Below, piece after piece: positions 1 through 9,107 of a DNA stretch of 48,597 bases. The notes under the pieces were generated by a model. That model searched no databases. It was not told the origin of the DNA and saw only the letters and a list, made by a program, of their open reading frames with translations. The DNA comes from Acidobacteriota bacterium (GTDB lineage Bacteria; Acidobacteriota; Terriglobia; Terriglobales; Acidobacteriaceae): contig JARLGJ010000066.1 of the NCBI GenBank assembly GCA_031296105.1, forward strand, positions 1 to 48,597. Direction: 5' to 3'. The translations under genes and the position numbers were made by a program. Position 1 is the stretch's first letter, and each line of letters begins with the position of its first letter.

Positions 1-4
1 TAAG

Positions 5-42
5 AAGGCGCGGTGGCGAGAAGTTTCGCGCCGCGCCTTTTT
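5..42 (+). terminator. Intrinsic terminator of the gene to the left
   Basis: A perfect 9-bp stem (AAGGCGCGG, 5-13, with CCGCGCCTT, 31-39) closes a 17-nt loop and runs into a T tract at 38-42. A TAA at positions 1-3 may be the stop codon of the gene that lies outside the window. Confidence 0.75.
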
Positions 43-57
43 CTATGCGGCAGCGGA

Positions 58-63
58 TATAAT
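58..63 (+). promoter_or_regulatory. Consensus -10 box upstream of ubiD
   Basis: A perfect TATAAT lies just after the upstream terminator and about 40 nt before the chosen GTG start. I see no good -35 box at the usual spacing. Transcription from here would start near position 70, after the alternative TTG at 66, which supports the GTG start at 102. Confidence 0.5.
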
Positions 64-101
64 CGTTGCTGCATTGCAGCTTCATTTCGTGGGGAGTTCC
101 C

Positions 102-1673
102 GTGGCATACAACGATTTGCGTGAATGGATTGCAGCGCTGGATAAAGCCGGCGAGTTGAAGCGCATCAAGGCCGAAGTCGATCCCATCCTCGAAGTCACC
201 GAGATCACCGACCGCGTCAGCAAATGGGGCGAGCGCAACGGGCGCGGTCCGGGCGGTCCGGCTCTGCTCTTCGAGAACGTCAAGGGGCATCCCGGCCACA
301 AGATCTTCATCAACCAGTTCGGCTCGGAGCGCCGCATGAACCTGGCGCTCGGCTCCAGTTCGCTGGATGAAATTGCCGGCCGCATCCACGAGATGATGGA
401 CATGAAGACTCCGCAGGGCCTTTTGGAAAAGTTGAAGATGCTGCCCAAGCTGGCTGACCTCGGCGCGGTCTTTCCCAAGCGCGTCTCCTCGGGGCCGTGC
501 AAGGAGGTCGTCAAAAAGCAGGGCGAGTTCTCTCTGCTGGACTTTCCCATCCTGCAATGCTGGCCGCAGGACGGAGGCCGCTTCATCACCTTGCCGTGCG
601 TCATGACGCGCGATCCGCGCACCGGCAAGCGCAACATCGGCATGTACCGCATGCATGTGTATGACGAGACCTCGACGGGCATGCACTGGCAGCGCCACAA
701 GAACGCCGCCGAGCATCAGCGTGAGCGTATGCGGGCCGCCGTTACCGAGGGCGACACGCTGGGCAAGACCTCTTCTGTAGAGATCATGGCACGGTCGAAC
801 GGCGGCAGCGTGGCGCTGGCCGGACGTCCGGTGAACGGACGCATGGATGTAGCAGTGGCCATCGGCACCGACCCAGCCATCACGTTTTCCGCCATCGTTC
901 CCGCACCTCCGGAGATTGAGGAGTACATGATCGCCGGCTTCCTGCGCGGCAAGCCCGTGGAGGTCGTCAAGTGCGAGTTGAGCGACCTGGAGGTTCCGGC
1001 CTCGGCGGAGATCGTGCTGGAAGGTTACATTGACATTGGTGAATTGAAGACCGAAGGTCCATTCGGCGATCACACCGGTTTCTATTCGCTGGAAGACGAG
1101 TTCCCGGTCTTCCACGTCGAGTGCGTTACTCACCGCAAGAATCCGATTTACGCCGCCACCATTGTGGGCAAGCCGCCGCAGGAGGATGCCTGGATGGCAC
1201 TGGCCGTGGAGCGCATCTTCCTTCCCGCGGCCAAAATGATGATCCCCGAACTGGTGGACTTCCACCTGCCGCCGGAGGGCGTGGCGCACAATCTGATGAT
1301 CGTCTCCATCCGCAAGTCCTATCCCGGGCAGGCACGCAAGGTGATGAACGCCATCTGGTCACTGGGGCAGGCGATGTTTACCAAGTGCATTGTGGTGGTG
1401 GATGAAGATTGCGACGTGCATGATCTGCGCGAAGTAACGTTGCGCGTGTTTAACAACATCGATCCCGAGCGCGACATTCAATTCACGCTGGGTCCGGTGG
1501 ATACGCTCGACCACGCCTCGCGCCTGCCCAACTACGGCAGCAAAATGGGCGTGGACGCCACGCGCAAGTGGGCAGGCGAGGGCTTTACGCGTCCCTGGCC
1601 CGACGAGGTGGAGATGAGCGCCGAGGTGAAGGAGCGCATTACGAAGCGCTGGAAAGAATTCGGCTTGGAATAA
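102..1673 (+). CDS. ubiD: UbiD family decarboxylase
   Basis: A 523-residue UbiD-family (de)carboxylase. Members use prenylated FMN, made by UbiX, to decarboxylate aromatic or unsaturated acids; the best known step is in ubiquinone or menaquinone synthesis. The N-terminus (AYNDLREWIAALDKAGELKR) and the segments NIGMYRMHVYD and EGPFGDHTGFYS are typical of the family and include the Arg and Glu of the catalytic network. I chose GTG 102 because GGGGAG at 91-96 is well spaced; an in-frame TTG at 66 overlaps the promoter. No ubiX or other quinone gene is present here, so the substrate (menaquinone precursor or another aromatic acid) is not settled. Confidence 0.88.
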   Translation: MAYNDLREWIAALDKAGELKRIKAEVDPILEVTEITDRVSKWGERNGRGPGGPALLFENVKGHPGHKIFINQFGSERRMNLALGSSSLDEIAGRIHEMMDMKTPQGLLEKLKMLPKLADLGAVFPKRVSSGPCKEVVKKQGEFSLLDFPILQCWPQDGGRFITLPCVMTRDPRTGKRNIGMYRMHVYDETSTGMHWQRHKNAAEHQRERMRAAVTEGDTLGKTSSVEIMARSNGGSVALAGRPVNGRMDVAVAIGTDPAITFSAIVPAPPEIEEYMIAGFLRGKPVEVVKCELSDLEVPASAEIVLEGYIDIGELKTEGPFGDHTGFYSLEDEFPVFHVECVTHRKNPIYAATIVGKPPQEDAWMALAVERIFLPAAKMMIPELVDFHLPPEGVAHNLMIVSIRKSYPGQARKVMNAIWSLGQAMFTKCIVVVDEDCDVHDLREVTLRVFNNIDPERDIQFTLGPVDTLDHASRLPNYGSKMGVDATRKWAGEGFTRPWPDEVEMSAEVKERITKRWKEFGLE

Positions 1674-1693
1674 GCCGGAGTTATGTTGGAAGG

Positions 1694-1723
1694 ATCAGGC
1701 GCCCGCGGGCGCCTGATTTATTT
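1694..1723. terminator. Palindromic terminator between convergent genes
   Basis: ATCAGGCGCCCG followed at once by its exact reverse complement makes a 12-bp palindrome at 1694-1717, followed by TTATTT. It lies between the 3' ends of ubiD (plus) and the M48 protease (minus), so it could stop transcription from either side. The T-rich tail favours the plus direction. Confidence 0.65.
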
Positions 1724-1738
1724 CGGCCGCGCAATGCG

Positions 1739-2956
1739 CTATCGCCCATCAGGATGTTCAATGGCAAAGCGGATGCGCGAGGCAATCGTCGGGTGCGTGT
1801 AGTTCCACAGTACAAGCAGGCGCGACGGTGTGGGATAGGCGAGCGCTTTCTCTCCGAGCAACTGGAACGACTGCGCCGCCACCTGCGCGGAGTTAGGCGT
1901 GGAGCGCGCGGTAAGTGCAAGACCGTAGCAGTCCGCCTGATGTTCCTGCCAGCGGCTGAAGGCGTTGCCGATGGGACTGCCCAGGAATCCCAGCAAGGAC
2001 GCCACCAGCAGCAGCACCGGCAGAGAGGACCACGCAGCCGCGGACTCCACCTGCCAACTCCGTCCGTAGCGCGCGATCGACCACTCCAAAAGCACCTTCG
2101 CCAGGTAGAAGCCAAAGAAGCTGAGCAGGAAGCTGAAGGCCATGCCTTTGTAGATGTGATGCAGCACGTAGTGTCCGGTCTCGTGGCCGAAGACGAATAA
2201 AACCTGACCCGTGGTCATGTCGCGCGCCGTGGTGTCCCACACAACAATGCGTTTGGTGGCGCCGAAGCCGGTGACGTAGGCGTTGTAGGTGGTCACCTTG
2301 TCGCTGGCGTGCATCAGAAAGATGCGCGACTCGGGAATGTCCAGTCCTGTGGAATGTGCCATGTCCTGCAATCGCCGTGTCAGCTCGGGATTGCTTTTCG
2401 CCAGCGGCTCGAAGCGATTGAAGATGGGATCGATCACCACCGGCGCCAGGAAGACCAACGCGAGAATCACCGGCAGTGAGAGGAGCCATCCGTGCAACCA
2501 CCAGCGGCGCGGAGAGCGGCGAATCAACCAGTACAGTCCAGTCAGCAGCGCAGTGCTCAGCAGCAGAGAGACGATTTGTTCCTTCATCCAATCGCCCGCC
2601 CAGGAGCCCCATCCTTGCACGCTCAATCCGTAGGCTCGCGAAATGTGATGACCATACATTTCCAGCGGCAGCCCCAGCAGAGCCAGCAAAAACAACAGGG
2701 CGGGGAAGTACACGATGGTCTGCGCTGGACGCTTGCTGCTCACGCGGCGGGCCCAGCGCTCCAGCCGCGGCGCCACGCGCAAGGCGAGAAACACGGCAAT
2801 CACCACGAGAGAAAACACGGTCTCCACCAGTGTCAATGCGACGTTGGTGCGGTGCAGTCCTTCGGCTTTGTGCAGTTGCTCCGCAGTCAGCGTGTATTCG
2901 GTGATGGTGTGCTGGGCAACGGTCTGGCCCGGCGTGAGCTGCGCGGCAAACGGCAT
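1739..2956 (-). CDS. M48 family membrane metalloprotease (Ste24-like)
   Basis: A 405-residue integral membrane zinc protease of the Ste24/HtpX class. Hydrophobic segments lie near residues 40-60, 82-105, 128-146 and 155-175. The zinc site HETGH is at residues 258-262, and the downstream ligand Glu is in the segment QEHQADCYGL. The N-terminal membrane bundle followed by a cytosolic catalytic domain matches the CAAX-protease type. The likely role is degradation of damaged membrane proteins; bacteria do not usually prenylate proteins, so CAAX processing is not implied. The start at 2956 has GAGGAA upstream. A longer reading to 3118 lacks such support and has a non-family N-terminus. Confidence 0.87.
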   Translation of the reverse strand: MPFAAQLTPGQTVAQHTITEYTLTAEQLHKAEGLHRTNVALTLVETVFSLVVIAVFLALRVAPRLERWARRVSSKRPAQTIVYFPALLFLLALLGLPLEMYGHHISRAYGLSVQGWGSWAGDWMKEQIVSLLLSTALLTGLYWLIRRSPRRWWLHGWLLSLPVILALVFLAPVVIDPIFNRFEPLAKSNPELTRRLQDMAHSTGLDIPESRIFLMHASDKVTTYNAYVTGFGATKRIVVWDTTARDMTTGQVLFVFGHETGHYVLHHIYKGMAFSFLLSFFGFYLAKVLLEWSIARYGRSWQVESAAAWSSLPVLLLVASLLGFLGSPIGNAFSRWQEHQADCYGLALTARSTPNSAQVAAQSFQLLGEKALAYPTPSRLLVLWNYTHPTIASRIRFAIEHPDGR

Positions 2957-3233
2957 TGTTTCCTCGTCTCTGTTGGATGGTTCATCATACGCGCCGCGGG
3001 CGCGGAGGGTTCCACGCCAGGCGATGATTGCCGATGGCTGAAACAGTGTCTCCATTGGATGGAAGATTTGCGCCGCTCGCTGCGGCCATGTAGCCTTACA
3101 ATCCCCCCTGAGCGCCATTCAGCGCCACTCCTTTGCCGCCGAATACAACAGGATTGCCAAACGCATCGCGAAAGGTAGACCATAAGTTGTTTGTGTGATT
3201 GAAGTTGACTCTTTAAGGAAGTGATCCATACAG

Positions 3234-4571
3234 ATGGCGACAGCGCAAAAGAACTCTGCACCTCAAATTGCTCCTGCCAAAGGCAAGCTTGGCATTCTTA
3301 CCGTGGGCCTTGGCGCCGTGGCGACAACGTTCATCGCCGGTGTTGAGGCGGTCCGCAAGGGCATCGGAGAGCCGGTTGGCTCCTTGACGCAGTTGGGCAC
3401 GATCCGCCTGGGCAAGCGCACCGAAGGACGTTCGCCGTTCATCAAGGACTTTGTTCCTCTCGCCGACCTGAAGGATCTGGTCTTCGGCGGCTGGGACATC
3501 TTCACCGACAGCGCTTACGCAGCCGCGGCCAACGCCAAGGTTCTGGAACCCGAGCTGTTGAAGCAAGTGAAGCCCTTCCTGGACAAGATTAAGCCGATGG
3601 CGGCGGTCTTCGACCACAAGTACATCAAACTCATTGAGGGCCCTAACGTAAAAAAGGGCAAAAACAAGATGGACCTGGCCGACCAGCTCCGTCAGGACAT
3701 CCGCGATTTCAAGAAGAAGAACAAGTGCGACCGTCTGGTGGTGATCTGGTGCGGTTCCACCGAAAGCTTCCAGAAGCCGTCGAAGGTGCACAGCTCCCTG
3801 GAAGCCTTTGAGAAGGGCCTGAAGGCCAGCGATCCTAACATCGCTCCCTCGCAGATTTACGCCTACGCTGCCTTGATGGAAAAGGTTCCCTACGCCAATG
3901 GCGCGCCGAACCTGACGGTGGACCTGCCCTTCATGCAGCAGCTCTCGCGCGATAACCATGCGCCTATCGCCGGCAAGGACTTCAAGACCGGCCAGACGCT
4001 GATGAAGACCATCCTGGCCCCCGGCTTCAAGGCTCGCTTGCTCGGCATGAGCGGCTGGTTCTCCACCAACATCCTGGGCAACCGCGACGGCGAAGTGCTG
4101 AACGATCCGGGCAGCTTCAAGACCAAGGAAGAGTCCAAGCTGAGCGTGCTGGAGCACATCCTGCAGCCGGACCTCTACCCGAAACTTTACGGCAACATCT
4201 ACCACAAGGTGCGCATCAACTACTATCCGCCGCGTGGCGATAACAAAGAGGGCTGGGACAACATCGACATCTTCGGCTGGCTCGGCTACCCGATGCAGAT
4301 CAAGGTGGATTTCCTCTGCCGCGACTCCATCCTGGCCGCTCCTCTGGCCTTGGACATCGTCCTGTTCCTTGACCTTGCCGCACGCACGCCCGGATTGCAG
4401 GGCCTCGGCATCCAGGAGTGGATGAGCTTCTACTTCAAGTCGCCGATGGTGGCCAAGGGCCTGTACCCCGAGCATGACCTCTTCATCCAGATGATGAAGA
4501 TGAAGAACACTCTGCGCCACATCAAGGGCGAGGAGCTGATCACCCACCTCGGACTTGAGTACTACGACTAA
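3234..4571 (+). CDS. ino1: Inositol-3-phosphate synthase
   Basis: A 445-residue myo-inositol-1(3)-phosphate synthase, which converts glucose 6-phosphate to inositol phosphate with NAD as a cycling cofactor. The N-terminal glycine-rich segment GLGAVATTFIAG binds NAD. Family motifs follow in order: WCGSTESF, the SGWFSTNILGNRDG region, and KVRINYYPPRGDNKEGWDN in the C-terminal part. Length and motif order resemble the actinobacterial and archaeal-type enzymes. AAGGAAG lies a little upstream of the ATG. It stands alone, diverging from the M48 protease, and ends in a strong terminator. The product could feed phosphatidylinositol or a compatible solute; no neighbour decides which. Confidence 0.93.
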   Translation: MATAQKNSAPQIAPAKGKLGILTVGLGAVATTFIAGVEAVRKGIGEPVGSLTQLGTIRLGKRTEGRSPFIKDFVPLADLKDLVFGGWDIFTDSAYAAAANAKVLEPELLKQVKPFLDKIKPMAAVFDHKYIKLIEGPNVKKGKNKMDLADQLRQDIRDFKKKNKCDRLVVIWCGSTESFQKPSKVHSSLEAFEKGLKASDPNIAPSQIYAYAALMEKVPYANGAPNLTVDLPFMQQLSRDNHAPIAGKDFKTGQTLMKTILAPGFKARLLGMSGWFSTNILGNRDGEVLNDPGSFKTKEESKLSVLEHILQPDLYPKLYGNIYHKVRINYYPPRGDNKEGWDNIDIFGWLGYPMQIKVDFLCRDSILAAPLALDIVLFLDLAARTPGLQGLGIQEWMSFYFKSPMVAKGLYPEHDLFIQMMKMKNTLRHIKGEELITHLGLEYYD

Positions 4572-4593
4572 TTCGTCCGTAACTGGACACATG

Positions 4594-4624
4594 AAAGGGC
4601 AGGGGCTTCGGCTCCTGCCCTTTT
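4594..4624 (+). terminator. Terminator of inositol-3-phosphate synthase
   Basis: AAAGGGCAGG (4594-4603) pairs perfectly with CCTGCCCTTT (4614-4623) around a loop centred on CTTCGG, ending in a short T tract. It lies 22 nt after the ino1 stop. Confidence 0.85.
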
Positions 4625-4694
4625 CCGCATGGCGGGACACTTTGGTACAGGATCGGAATATTCCCCCGCTCCCGGCGCGCCGCGCGCGCATCTC

Positions 4695-5177
4695 ATGTTT
4701 ATGATGGGAAGCAAGGTGCGTTGGCTCACTCTAGTTGCGTTGGCATGGATGGTTGCGTCGCCGGCGGCTCCCGCCTGGCGGACAAAGGCCGAAGCACGCC
4801 CTGCCGCCGCGCCCGAAGCCAAATTGCACGGCTGGCTCGTCGCCGGACCGCGCGCTGAACGCGCCGCGGGCAGGGTCTTTCTGCTGGGTGAAGATGGCGC
4901 CGTACTGCGTGTGGTCACCACGCGCGCCGCGGTCGTCTATTCCCACGCCGTGCCCAGGAACGAGCAGCGCGTGATGCCCACTGTCCTGGTGCCGGGCGCG
5001 GAAGTCACGCTGACCGCGATGGTCGATCCGTCGAGCGGCGAGTGGACCGCCTCGCGGGTGGAGATCCTCAAGTTGCACGCCAAGCCTCCAGCGCGCAAGC
5101 CCGCTAAGGACGCAGACGCGGACGACGAAGACGACGACCCCGCGCTGGACGGGCAGACCAATCACGTGAAAATCTGA
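4695..5177 (+). CDS. Exported hypothetical protein with acidic tail
   Basis: I do not recognise this 160-residue protein. It starts with a signal-peptide-like segment (basic SKVR, then LTLVALAWMVASPAAPA). The middle part (about residues 45-125) alternates short beta-rich stretches with Val and Thr and resembles small OB-fold exported proteins, but no motif proves that. The tail contains an Asp-rich run (DADADDEDDD). The start is uncertain: ATG 4695, ATG 4701, ATG 4704 or GTG 4716 (GGAAG upstream) all keep the signal peptide. It sits between the ino1 terminator and tRNA-Arg, so context gives no function. Confidence 0.6.
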   Translation: MFMMGSKVRWLTLVALAWMVASPAAPAWRTKAEARPAAAPEAKLHGWLVAGPRAERAAGRVFLLGEDGAVLRVVTTRAAVVYSHAVPRNEQRVMPTVLVPGAEVTLTAMVDPSSGEWTASRVEILKLHAKPPARKPAKDADADDEDDDPALDGQTNHVKI

Positions 5178-5310
5178 GGGCCGCTTCCGCCGCGCTCCAT
5201 CGCGCGAAGGGCAACAACTCTACCGCCGAGAACATGCCCCGCCCCTTGGCCTGGAGCACTGGACTCGCTCGCCAATGCCATCTACAATCACAAAGAGTTT
5301 TTCCTCGCGT

Positions 5311-5387
5311 GGCCCCGTAGCTCAGATGGATAGAGCAGCGGTTTCCTAAACCGGAGGTCGGCAGTTCGAATCTGCCCGGGGCTACCA
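5311..5387 (+). tRNA. tRNA-Arg (anticodon CCU)
   Basis: A 77-nt cloverleaf. The acceptor GGCCCCG pairs with CGGGGCT (one G-U pair), then discriminator A and an encoded CCA. The D stem is GCTC/GAGC, the anticodon loop TTCCTAA carries CCT, and the T arm is GGCAG-TTCGAAT-CTGCC. The anticodon stem has a G-G mismatch at its outer pair. TACAAT at 5283-5288 could be the -10 box of its promoter; the -35 is unclear. It reads AGG codons. Confidence 0.96.
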
Positions 5388-5415
5388 GCTTTCTTCTCTG
5401 CACCCGATTTTCCCG

Positions 5416-6609
5416 CTACCAATCAAGCGCCTGATACTCGCGCAGCCGCGTTTCGTCCAGCGGCTCCAAAGGGGCAAACGTAGTCTTCGGCGTGTAGAGC
5501 GGATGCGGCCCGTTCTGGATGGCCAGCAGTATCTCGGTGACATGCAGGCAGAAGTCCGGTGGCAGGCTCTGCCGCTTGTTATCCACAATGGCCGAGGCCA
5601 GGTCGGCGATGCCGCGCGAAAAGTCGGTGCGGTAGCGATGGGTCCGTTTTATCCAACTGCGCTTCTCGCGCGTGGCAATCGTGCGCGGTCCCGGGGCAAG
5701 GTAATGCGCGATGGGCGGCAGCGTCTTGGTAATCGGGTAGCGCTCGGCCTTGAAGCGGGTGATGGAGTAGTTGTCGCGGTACACCGGAGCGTTGTAGTTC
5801 CAGCATTCATCCACGCGCAGCACGCCTTGGTCGCCCACAAGCCGCATGACGTGGTTATACGGCGCCACCAGTCCGCAGGTGAGGCGCACGATGGTGCCCG
5901 AAGCATAGGTGAGGATGGCCACCGTGATATCCGGCGTCGAAATCTTCAGCGGCGGCAGCCCGTCGAGCGGGCGCTCCGGCCACACGGTGGCGGCAAAGGA
6001 CTGTATGGAGCGCACCGGGCCGAAGAACGCGGCGAACCAGGTGAGGTAGTACGAGGCGTGCTCCATGGTGACGCCCGCGGCGAACTCCTCCTGGTAGTCG
6101 TAGGGCGCGCCGGATGGCGAACTCCACGTCTGCGGCTGCGACAGGTGGAGCGGGCCGTCGTCCAGCTCTGCGTACACCAGCTTGATGTCGCCAACTTCGC
6201 GATTGCGCAGAGCGCGCCACAGGGTCTGCGCCGTGTCTCCCAGCAGCGAGCAGGGCGCGGCGGTGTAATACAGCCCTTTGGCGTGCGCCAGATCGACCAG
6301 TTCCTGCGCCTCTTCCAACTTGGTGGCCACCGGCTTTTCCGAATACACGTGCTTGCCGGCCTCGAGCGCCGCGCGCGATACCTCATAGTGGCTGAACGAG
6401 CTGGTGAGGTTCACGATCATCTCAATCGAAGGATCGGCCAGCAGGGCATTCACGTCCGCAGCCTGGGGCGCGCCAAAGTGCTGGCAGAAGGCGGCGGCAC
6501 GCGCGGAGTCACGGTCGGTGGCGGCGACAAGCTCCAGATTCTTGTAATGCTTCAGGCTGGGCATGTAGTGATCGGCGGTGAAACCGCAACCAACGATTCC
6601 GATTCGCAT
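5416..6609 (-). CDS. Gfo/Idh/MocA family oxidoreductase
   Basis: A 397-residue NAD(P)-dependent sugar oxidoreductase. The Rossmann motif GIVGCGFTADHYMPSL is at the N-terminus. The family's EKP motif, carrying the catalytic Lys, is in YSEKPVATKLEEA near residue 97. The rest is the alpha/beta substrate domain. GGAGAACC precedes ATG 6609; a longer reading to 7029 would overlap the FemAB-like gene and has no family similarity. It is the last gene of a minus-strand run (GT2, FemAB-like, this gene), which suggests oxidation or reduction of a nucleotide sugar for a surface polymer. The exact substrate cannot be read from the sequence. Confidence 0.88.
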   Translation of the reverse strand: MRIGIVGCGFTADHYMPSLKHYKNLELVAATDRDSARAAAFCQHFGAPQAADVNALLADPSIEMIVNLTSSFSHYEVSRAALEAGKHVYSEKPVATKLEEAQELVDLAHAKGLYYTAAPCSLLGDTAQTLWRALRNREVGDIKLVYAELDDGPLHLSQPQTWSSPSGAPYDYQEEFAAGVTMEHASYYLTWFAAFFGPVRSIQSFAATVWPERPLDGLPPLKISTPDITVAILTYASGTIVRLTCGLVAPYNHVMRLVGDQGVLRVDECWNYNAPVYRDNYSITRFKAERYPITKTLPPIAHYLAPGPRTIATREKRSWIKRTHRYRTDFSRGIADLASAIVDNKRQSLPPDFCLHVTEILLAIQNGPHPLYTPKTTFAPLEPLDETRLREYQALDW

Positions 6610-6671
6610 AGGTTCTCCGTGTTCCGCAAACTTGTTGCTAACTACAAGGGACGGCTGAAACCGCGCCTGGG

Positions 6672-7802
6672 TCATCCCAGGTGGCGGTAACAGAAATTGC
6701 CGAACGTGCGCTGCAAATTTACCGGCAGGTATTGCATCAGACGGGCTGCCGAATACACCGCGTGCGGCAGTGGCCGGGGAGCGGCGGCTTCCGCTGCGGG
6801 CGCGGGCTGGCGTGCGGCGCGCGGATCGAAAAAGTAATCCGCCAGCATCTCTTCCGTGGTGCCCCAGCGGCGCTTGTACAGCACCAGGCCTTCGTTGTCC
6901 AAGGACGTGCGCCCGAAGCTGAAGACCGTCGCGCCGCTCTGCTGCGCCTGCTGTATCACGTGCCAGTAGAGCAGTTGATCGCTCCCGGCCGGTGCGCTCT
7001 CCTGGTGGCCGGAATACTCCGACATCCACAGCCCTTTGTGCTTGATGGCCAGCATTGCTCCCATGGTTTTGCCATTGCGCCGCGAAAGATAGATGGAGCC
7101 GTAGCGCGGCACCAGCTCGCGAACCATGGCCTGGAAGAAGGCAAACGGCATGGGCGGCAGCAGCAGGCGGATGCGTGTGGAGACCATCGTCTGGTAAAGC
7201 TCGTGCAGTCCCTGCTCGCTGTTGTCCTCCGCGCAGGTTACGCCGTCGGCCTCGGCCTTCCTCATCCGCCGCCGTATGCAGGAGTCGTGAAAGGTGCGCA
7301 AGAGTTTTTCCGGGGGCTTATCGAGCACGATGTAGTGGTGCCAGTAGGTGCGGCCCACGCTCATCGCTTCCGGCAGGTTCGCGGCCTGGGGCGAGCGGGC
7401 GCGTATCTCCACGCGCTTGCTGCGGTTCTGCCGCGCCATCTCCTCAATGGCGGGCCACAAGAGAAGGGATTGCTCGCGGGACGACACCAGCGGCTCGCAG
7501 ATGGTGGCAAAGGGCACGCTCACCGTGCGGTCCTTGAGCAGCCAGCTATGCACGCGGTACACCGGCAGTCCCGCCTGGATACGGCCATCCGCGCCGCGCA
7601 GCACCAGGAAGCGCCCCTGGATGTGCGGGAAGGCTCCCTGGAGCACGCGCTGCCAGGCCGAAGTGTGGTAGATCAGTCCGAGAGGATGAGTAGCGACGAA
7701 CTCGTCCCACTCCCTTTCCTCGCCGGGCTGGAGCCAGGTGGCCGGGCTGCTTGCGTTGACTGCGACCGATTGAAGTGCCACTGATCTTGTCTCCGGAGTC
7801 AT
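6672..7802 (-). CDS. FemAB-like GNAT acyltransferase
   Basis: A 376-residue protein with two GNAT-like halves, of the FemAB/BioF2-like acetyltransferase type. The N-terminal half contains HPLGLIYHTSAWQRVLQ, common in FemAB-related proteins. The C-terminal half contains the SDQLLYWHVIQQAQ and FSFGRTS segments seen in polysaccharide-linked relatives. Such proteins transfer amino-acyl or acyl groups to cell-wall or exopolysaccharide precursors. Its ATG at 7802 shares one base with the stop of the upstream glycosyltransferase (TAATG), so the two are probably translationally coupled and act on the same surface glycan. A longer reading to 8012 overlaps that gene and is rejected. Confidence 0.8.
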   Translation of the reverse strand: MTPETRSVALQSVAVNASSPATWLQPGEEREWDEFVATHPLGLIYHTSAWQRVLQGAFPHIQGRFLVLRGADGRIQAGLPVYRVHSWLLKDRTVSVPFATICEPLVSSREQSLLLWPAIEEMARQNRSKRVEIRARSPQAANLPEAMSVGRTYWHHYIVLDKPPEKLLRTFHDSCIRRRMRKAEADGVTCAEDNSEQGLHELYQTMVSTRIRLLLPPMPFAFFQAMVRELVPRYGSIYLSRRNGKTMGAMLAIKHKGLWMSEYSGHQESAPAGSDQLLYWHVIQQAQQSGATVFSFGRTSLDNEGLVLYKRRWGTTEEMLADYFFDPRAARQPAPAAEAAAPRPLPHAVYSAARLMQYLPVNLQRTFGNFCYRHLG

Positions 7803-8740
7803 TAGCTCTTCTGCCCCACGGAAGCTTCCTGCCGCGTCCTGACGATCTGTATCTTCTGCAACGGACTGCGTCCTGCCACCCAGCAACGCGCCCGCCGCAA
7901 CGCGGCCAACCCGATCATCCACCAGGTGCGCGCCAGCAGCCGCAGCGCCTGTAGCGGCAGACCATGGGTAAGAGATGTCTTGCACCAGTAAAAGGCCAAC
8001 CCACCCAACCATGCCGCCCGTCGCCAGCCGTCGCCCGGATATTCCTTGCGCCGCGCCTTGGCCAGCAGCAGAAAGATGCCCTCGACAAACGGTTGAACCT
8101 TGCCGACGGCGTTCGTGCCGTGCATCCGGTACCAGACCGTCTCTGGCGAGTGCACCAGAATCGTCTTGCCCGCCACGGAGAGCTTCAGCAAAAGGTCCTG
8201 AATGTCCTGGTAAAACAGCCCCTGGGTCCAGCCTCCGGCGGCCAGAAAAGTCTTTCGCCGCACAATGAGCGAGCTCGAGTTGTACACCCAGGACCGGTCC
8301 TTTTCGAGAAACTCGGGGTACTCGGCAAACTGAATCGCGTCTGGCGCTTCAGCCCGCGCCGCCTCCGGCAGAGTGTTCTGGCATTTCCGCGAATGCGCCA
8401 GGATCATCTCAGGCCGCCGCTGCACCAGGGACTCATACACATCAAGGGCCCAGGGAGCCAGCGCATCGTCGCCGTCGAGAAACACAAGATACTCGCCGCG
8501 GGCCAGAGATGCTCCAAAGTTACGCGCGCCGCTGGCGCCCAGATTCTTCTCCGGCCGGGCAAACAGAATGTGGCTGCCGTAGCCGCGCAGCACGTCCGCC
8601 GTGCCGTCGCGCGAGGCGTCATCGACGGCAATCACCTCGCATCGCGAACCAGCCTGCACCAGTACGGAATCGACCGCCTCGCGGACGAAGTTCTCCTGGT
8701 TGTAACAGGCAATCACAACGCTGAATTGTGGCTCCAGCAC
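7802..8740 (-). CDS. Family 2 glycosyltransferase
   Basis: A 312-residue GT-A fold glycosyltransferase. The nucleotide-sugar site begins FSVVIACYNQENFV, followed by AVDDASRDGT and the metal-binding acidic motif FLDGDDALAP. The C-terminal 80 residues are hydrophobic and basic, suggesting membrane association. I chose GTG 8740 because GGAGATCG precedes it and the family fold begins six residues later; an upstream reading to 8956 adds a low-complexity, unrelated stretch. It heads the minus-strand cluster and overlaps the next gene by one base (TAATG). It probably adds a sugar to a lipid-linked or surface polysaccharide; donor and acceptor are unknown. Confidence 0.87.
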   Translation of the reverse strand: MLEPQFSVVIACYNQENFVREAVDSVLVQAGSRCEVIAVDDASRDGTADVLRGYGSHILFARPEKNLGASGARNFGASLARGEYLVFLDGDDALAPWALDVYESLVQRRPEMILAHSRKCQNTLPEAARAEAPDAIQFAEYPEFLEKDRSWVYNSSSLIVRRKTFLAAGGWTQGLFYQDIQDLLLKLSVAGKTILVHSPETVWYRMHGTNAVGKVQPFVEGIFLLLAKARRKEYPGDGWRRAAWLGGLAFYWCKTSLTHGLPLQALRLLARTWWMIGLAALRRARCWVAGRSPLQKIQIVRTRQEASVGQKS

Positions 8741-9107
8741 GTTACGATCTCCACTCAAGCTCGCCGATACACCTTGATCCCGGAGCACCAAAGCCCGCCA
8801 TACGGCGCAGCAAGTTCCCGGGAAAGTCTTCAGCCCCCCTGCCTGAGGTCCACAGCCAACATACTTAGCACCATGGTGGGGCAATATTGCGCTGCGCGCA
8901 CATCCTGAATCTACTCCCGGCGGTAGGCACCCCGCCGGTACAACCAGAATAAGCAATCAAATCTCCAAACTTATTGCGTACGGGCAAGGCGGAGATCCGA
9001 TGCAGATATCGCGGTCATGGCACAAGATACGGACCGGGATTCATCGCCTTTTCCCTAACTTGGCGCACCGCTGGTGCTATCGTGAAAGCATTGGCCGGGG
9101 GACGGGA
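8741..9107. other. Divergent intergenic region
   Basis: These 367 bases separate the GT2 gene (minus) from the exported HELVH protein (plus) and must hold both promoters. I see no convincing -35/-10 pair, no repeat of either family described here, and no supported small gene. The open reading on the minus strand is the unsupported extension of the glycosyltransferase. Confidence 0.4.

Noticed and set aside
5311-5387. tRNA-Arg as an integration site for a mobile element
   Set aside because: I found no repeat of the tRNA 3' end in the window and no integrase gene; the downstream genes have host-like composition.
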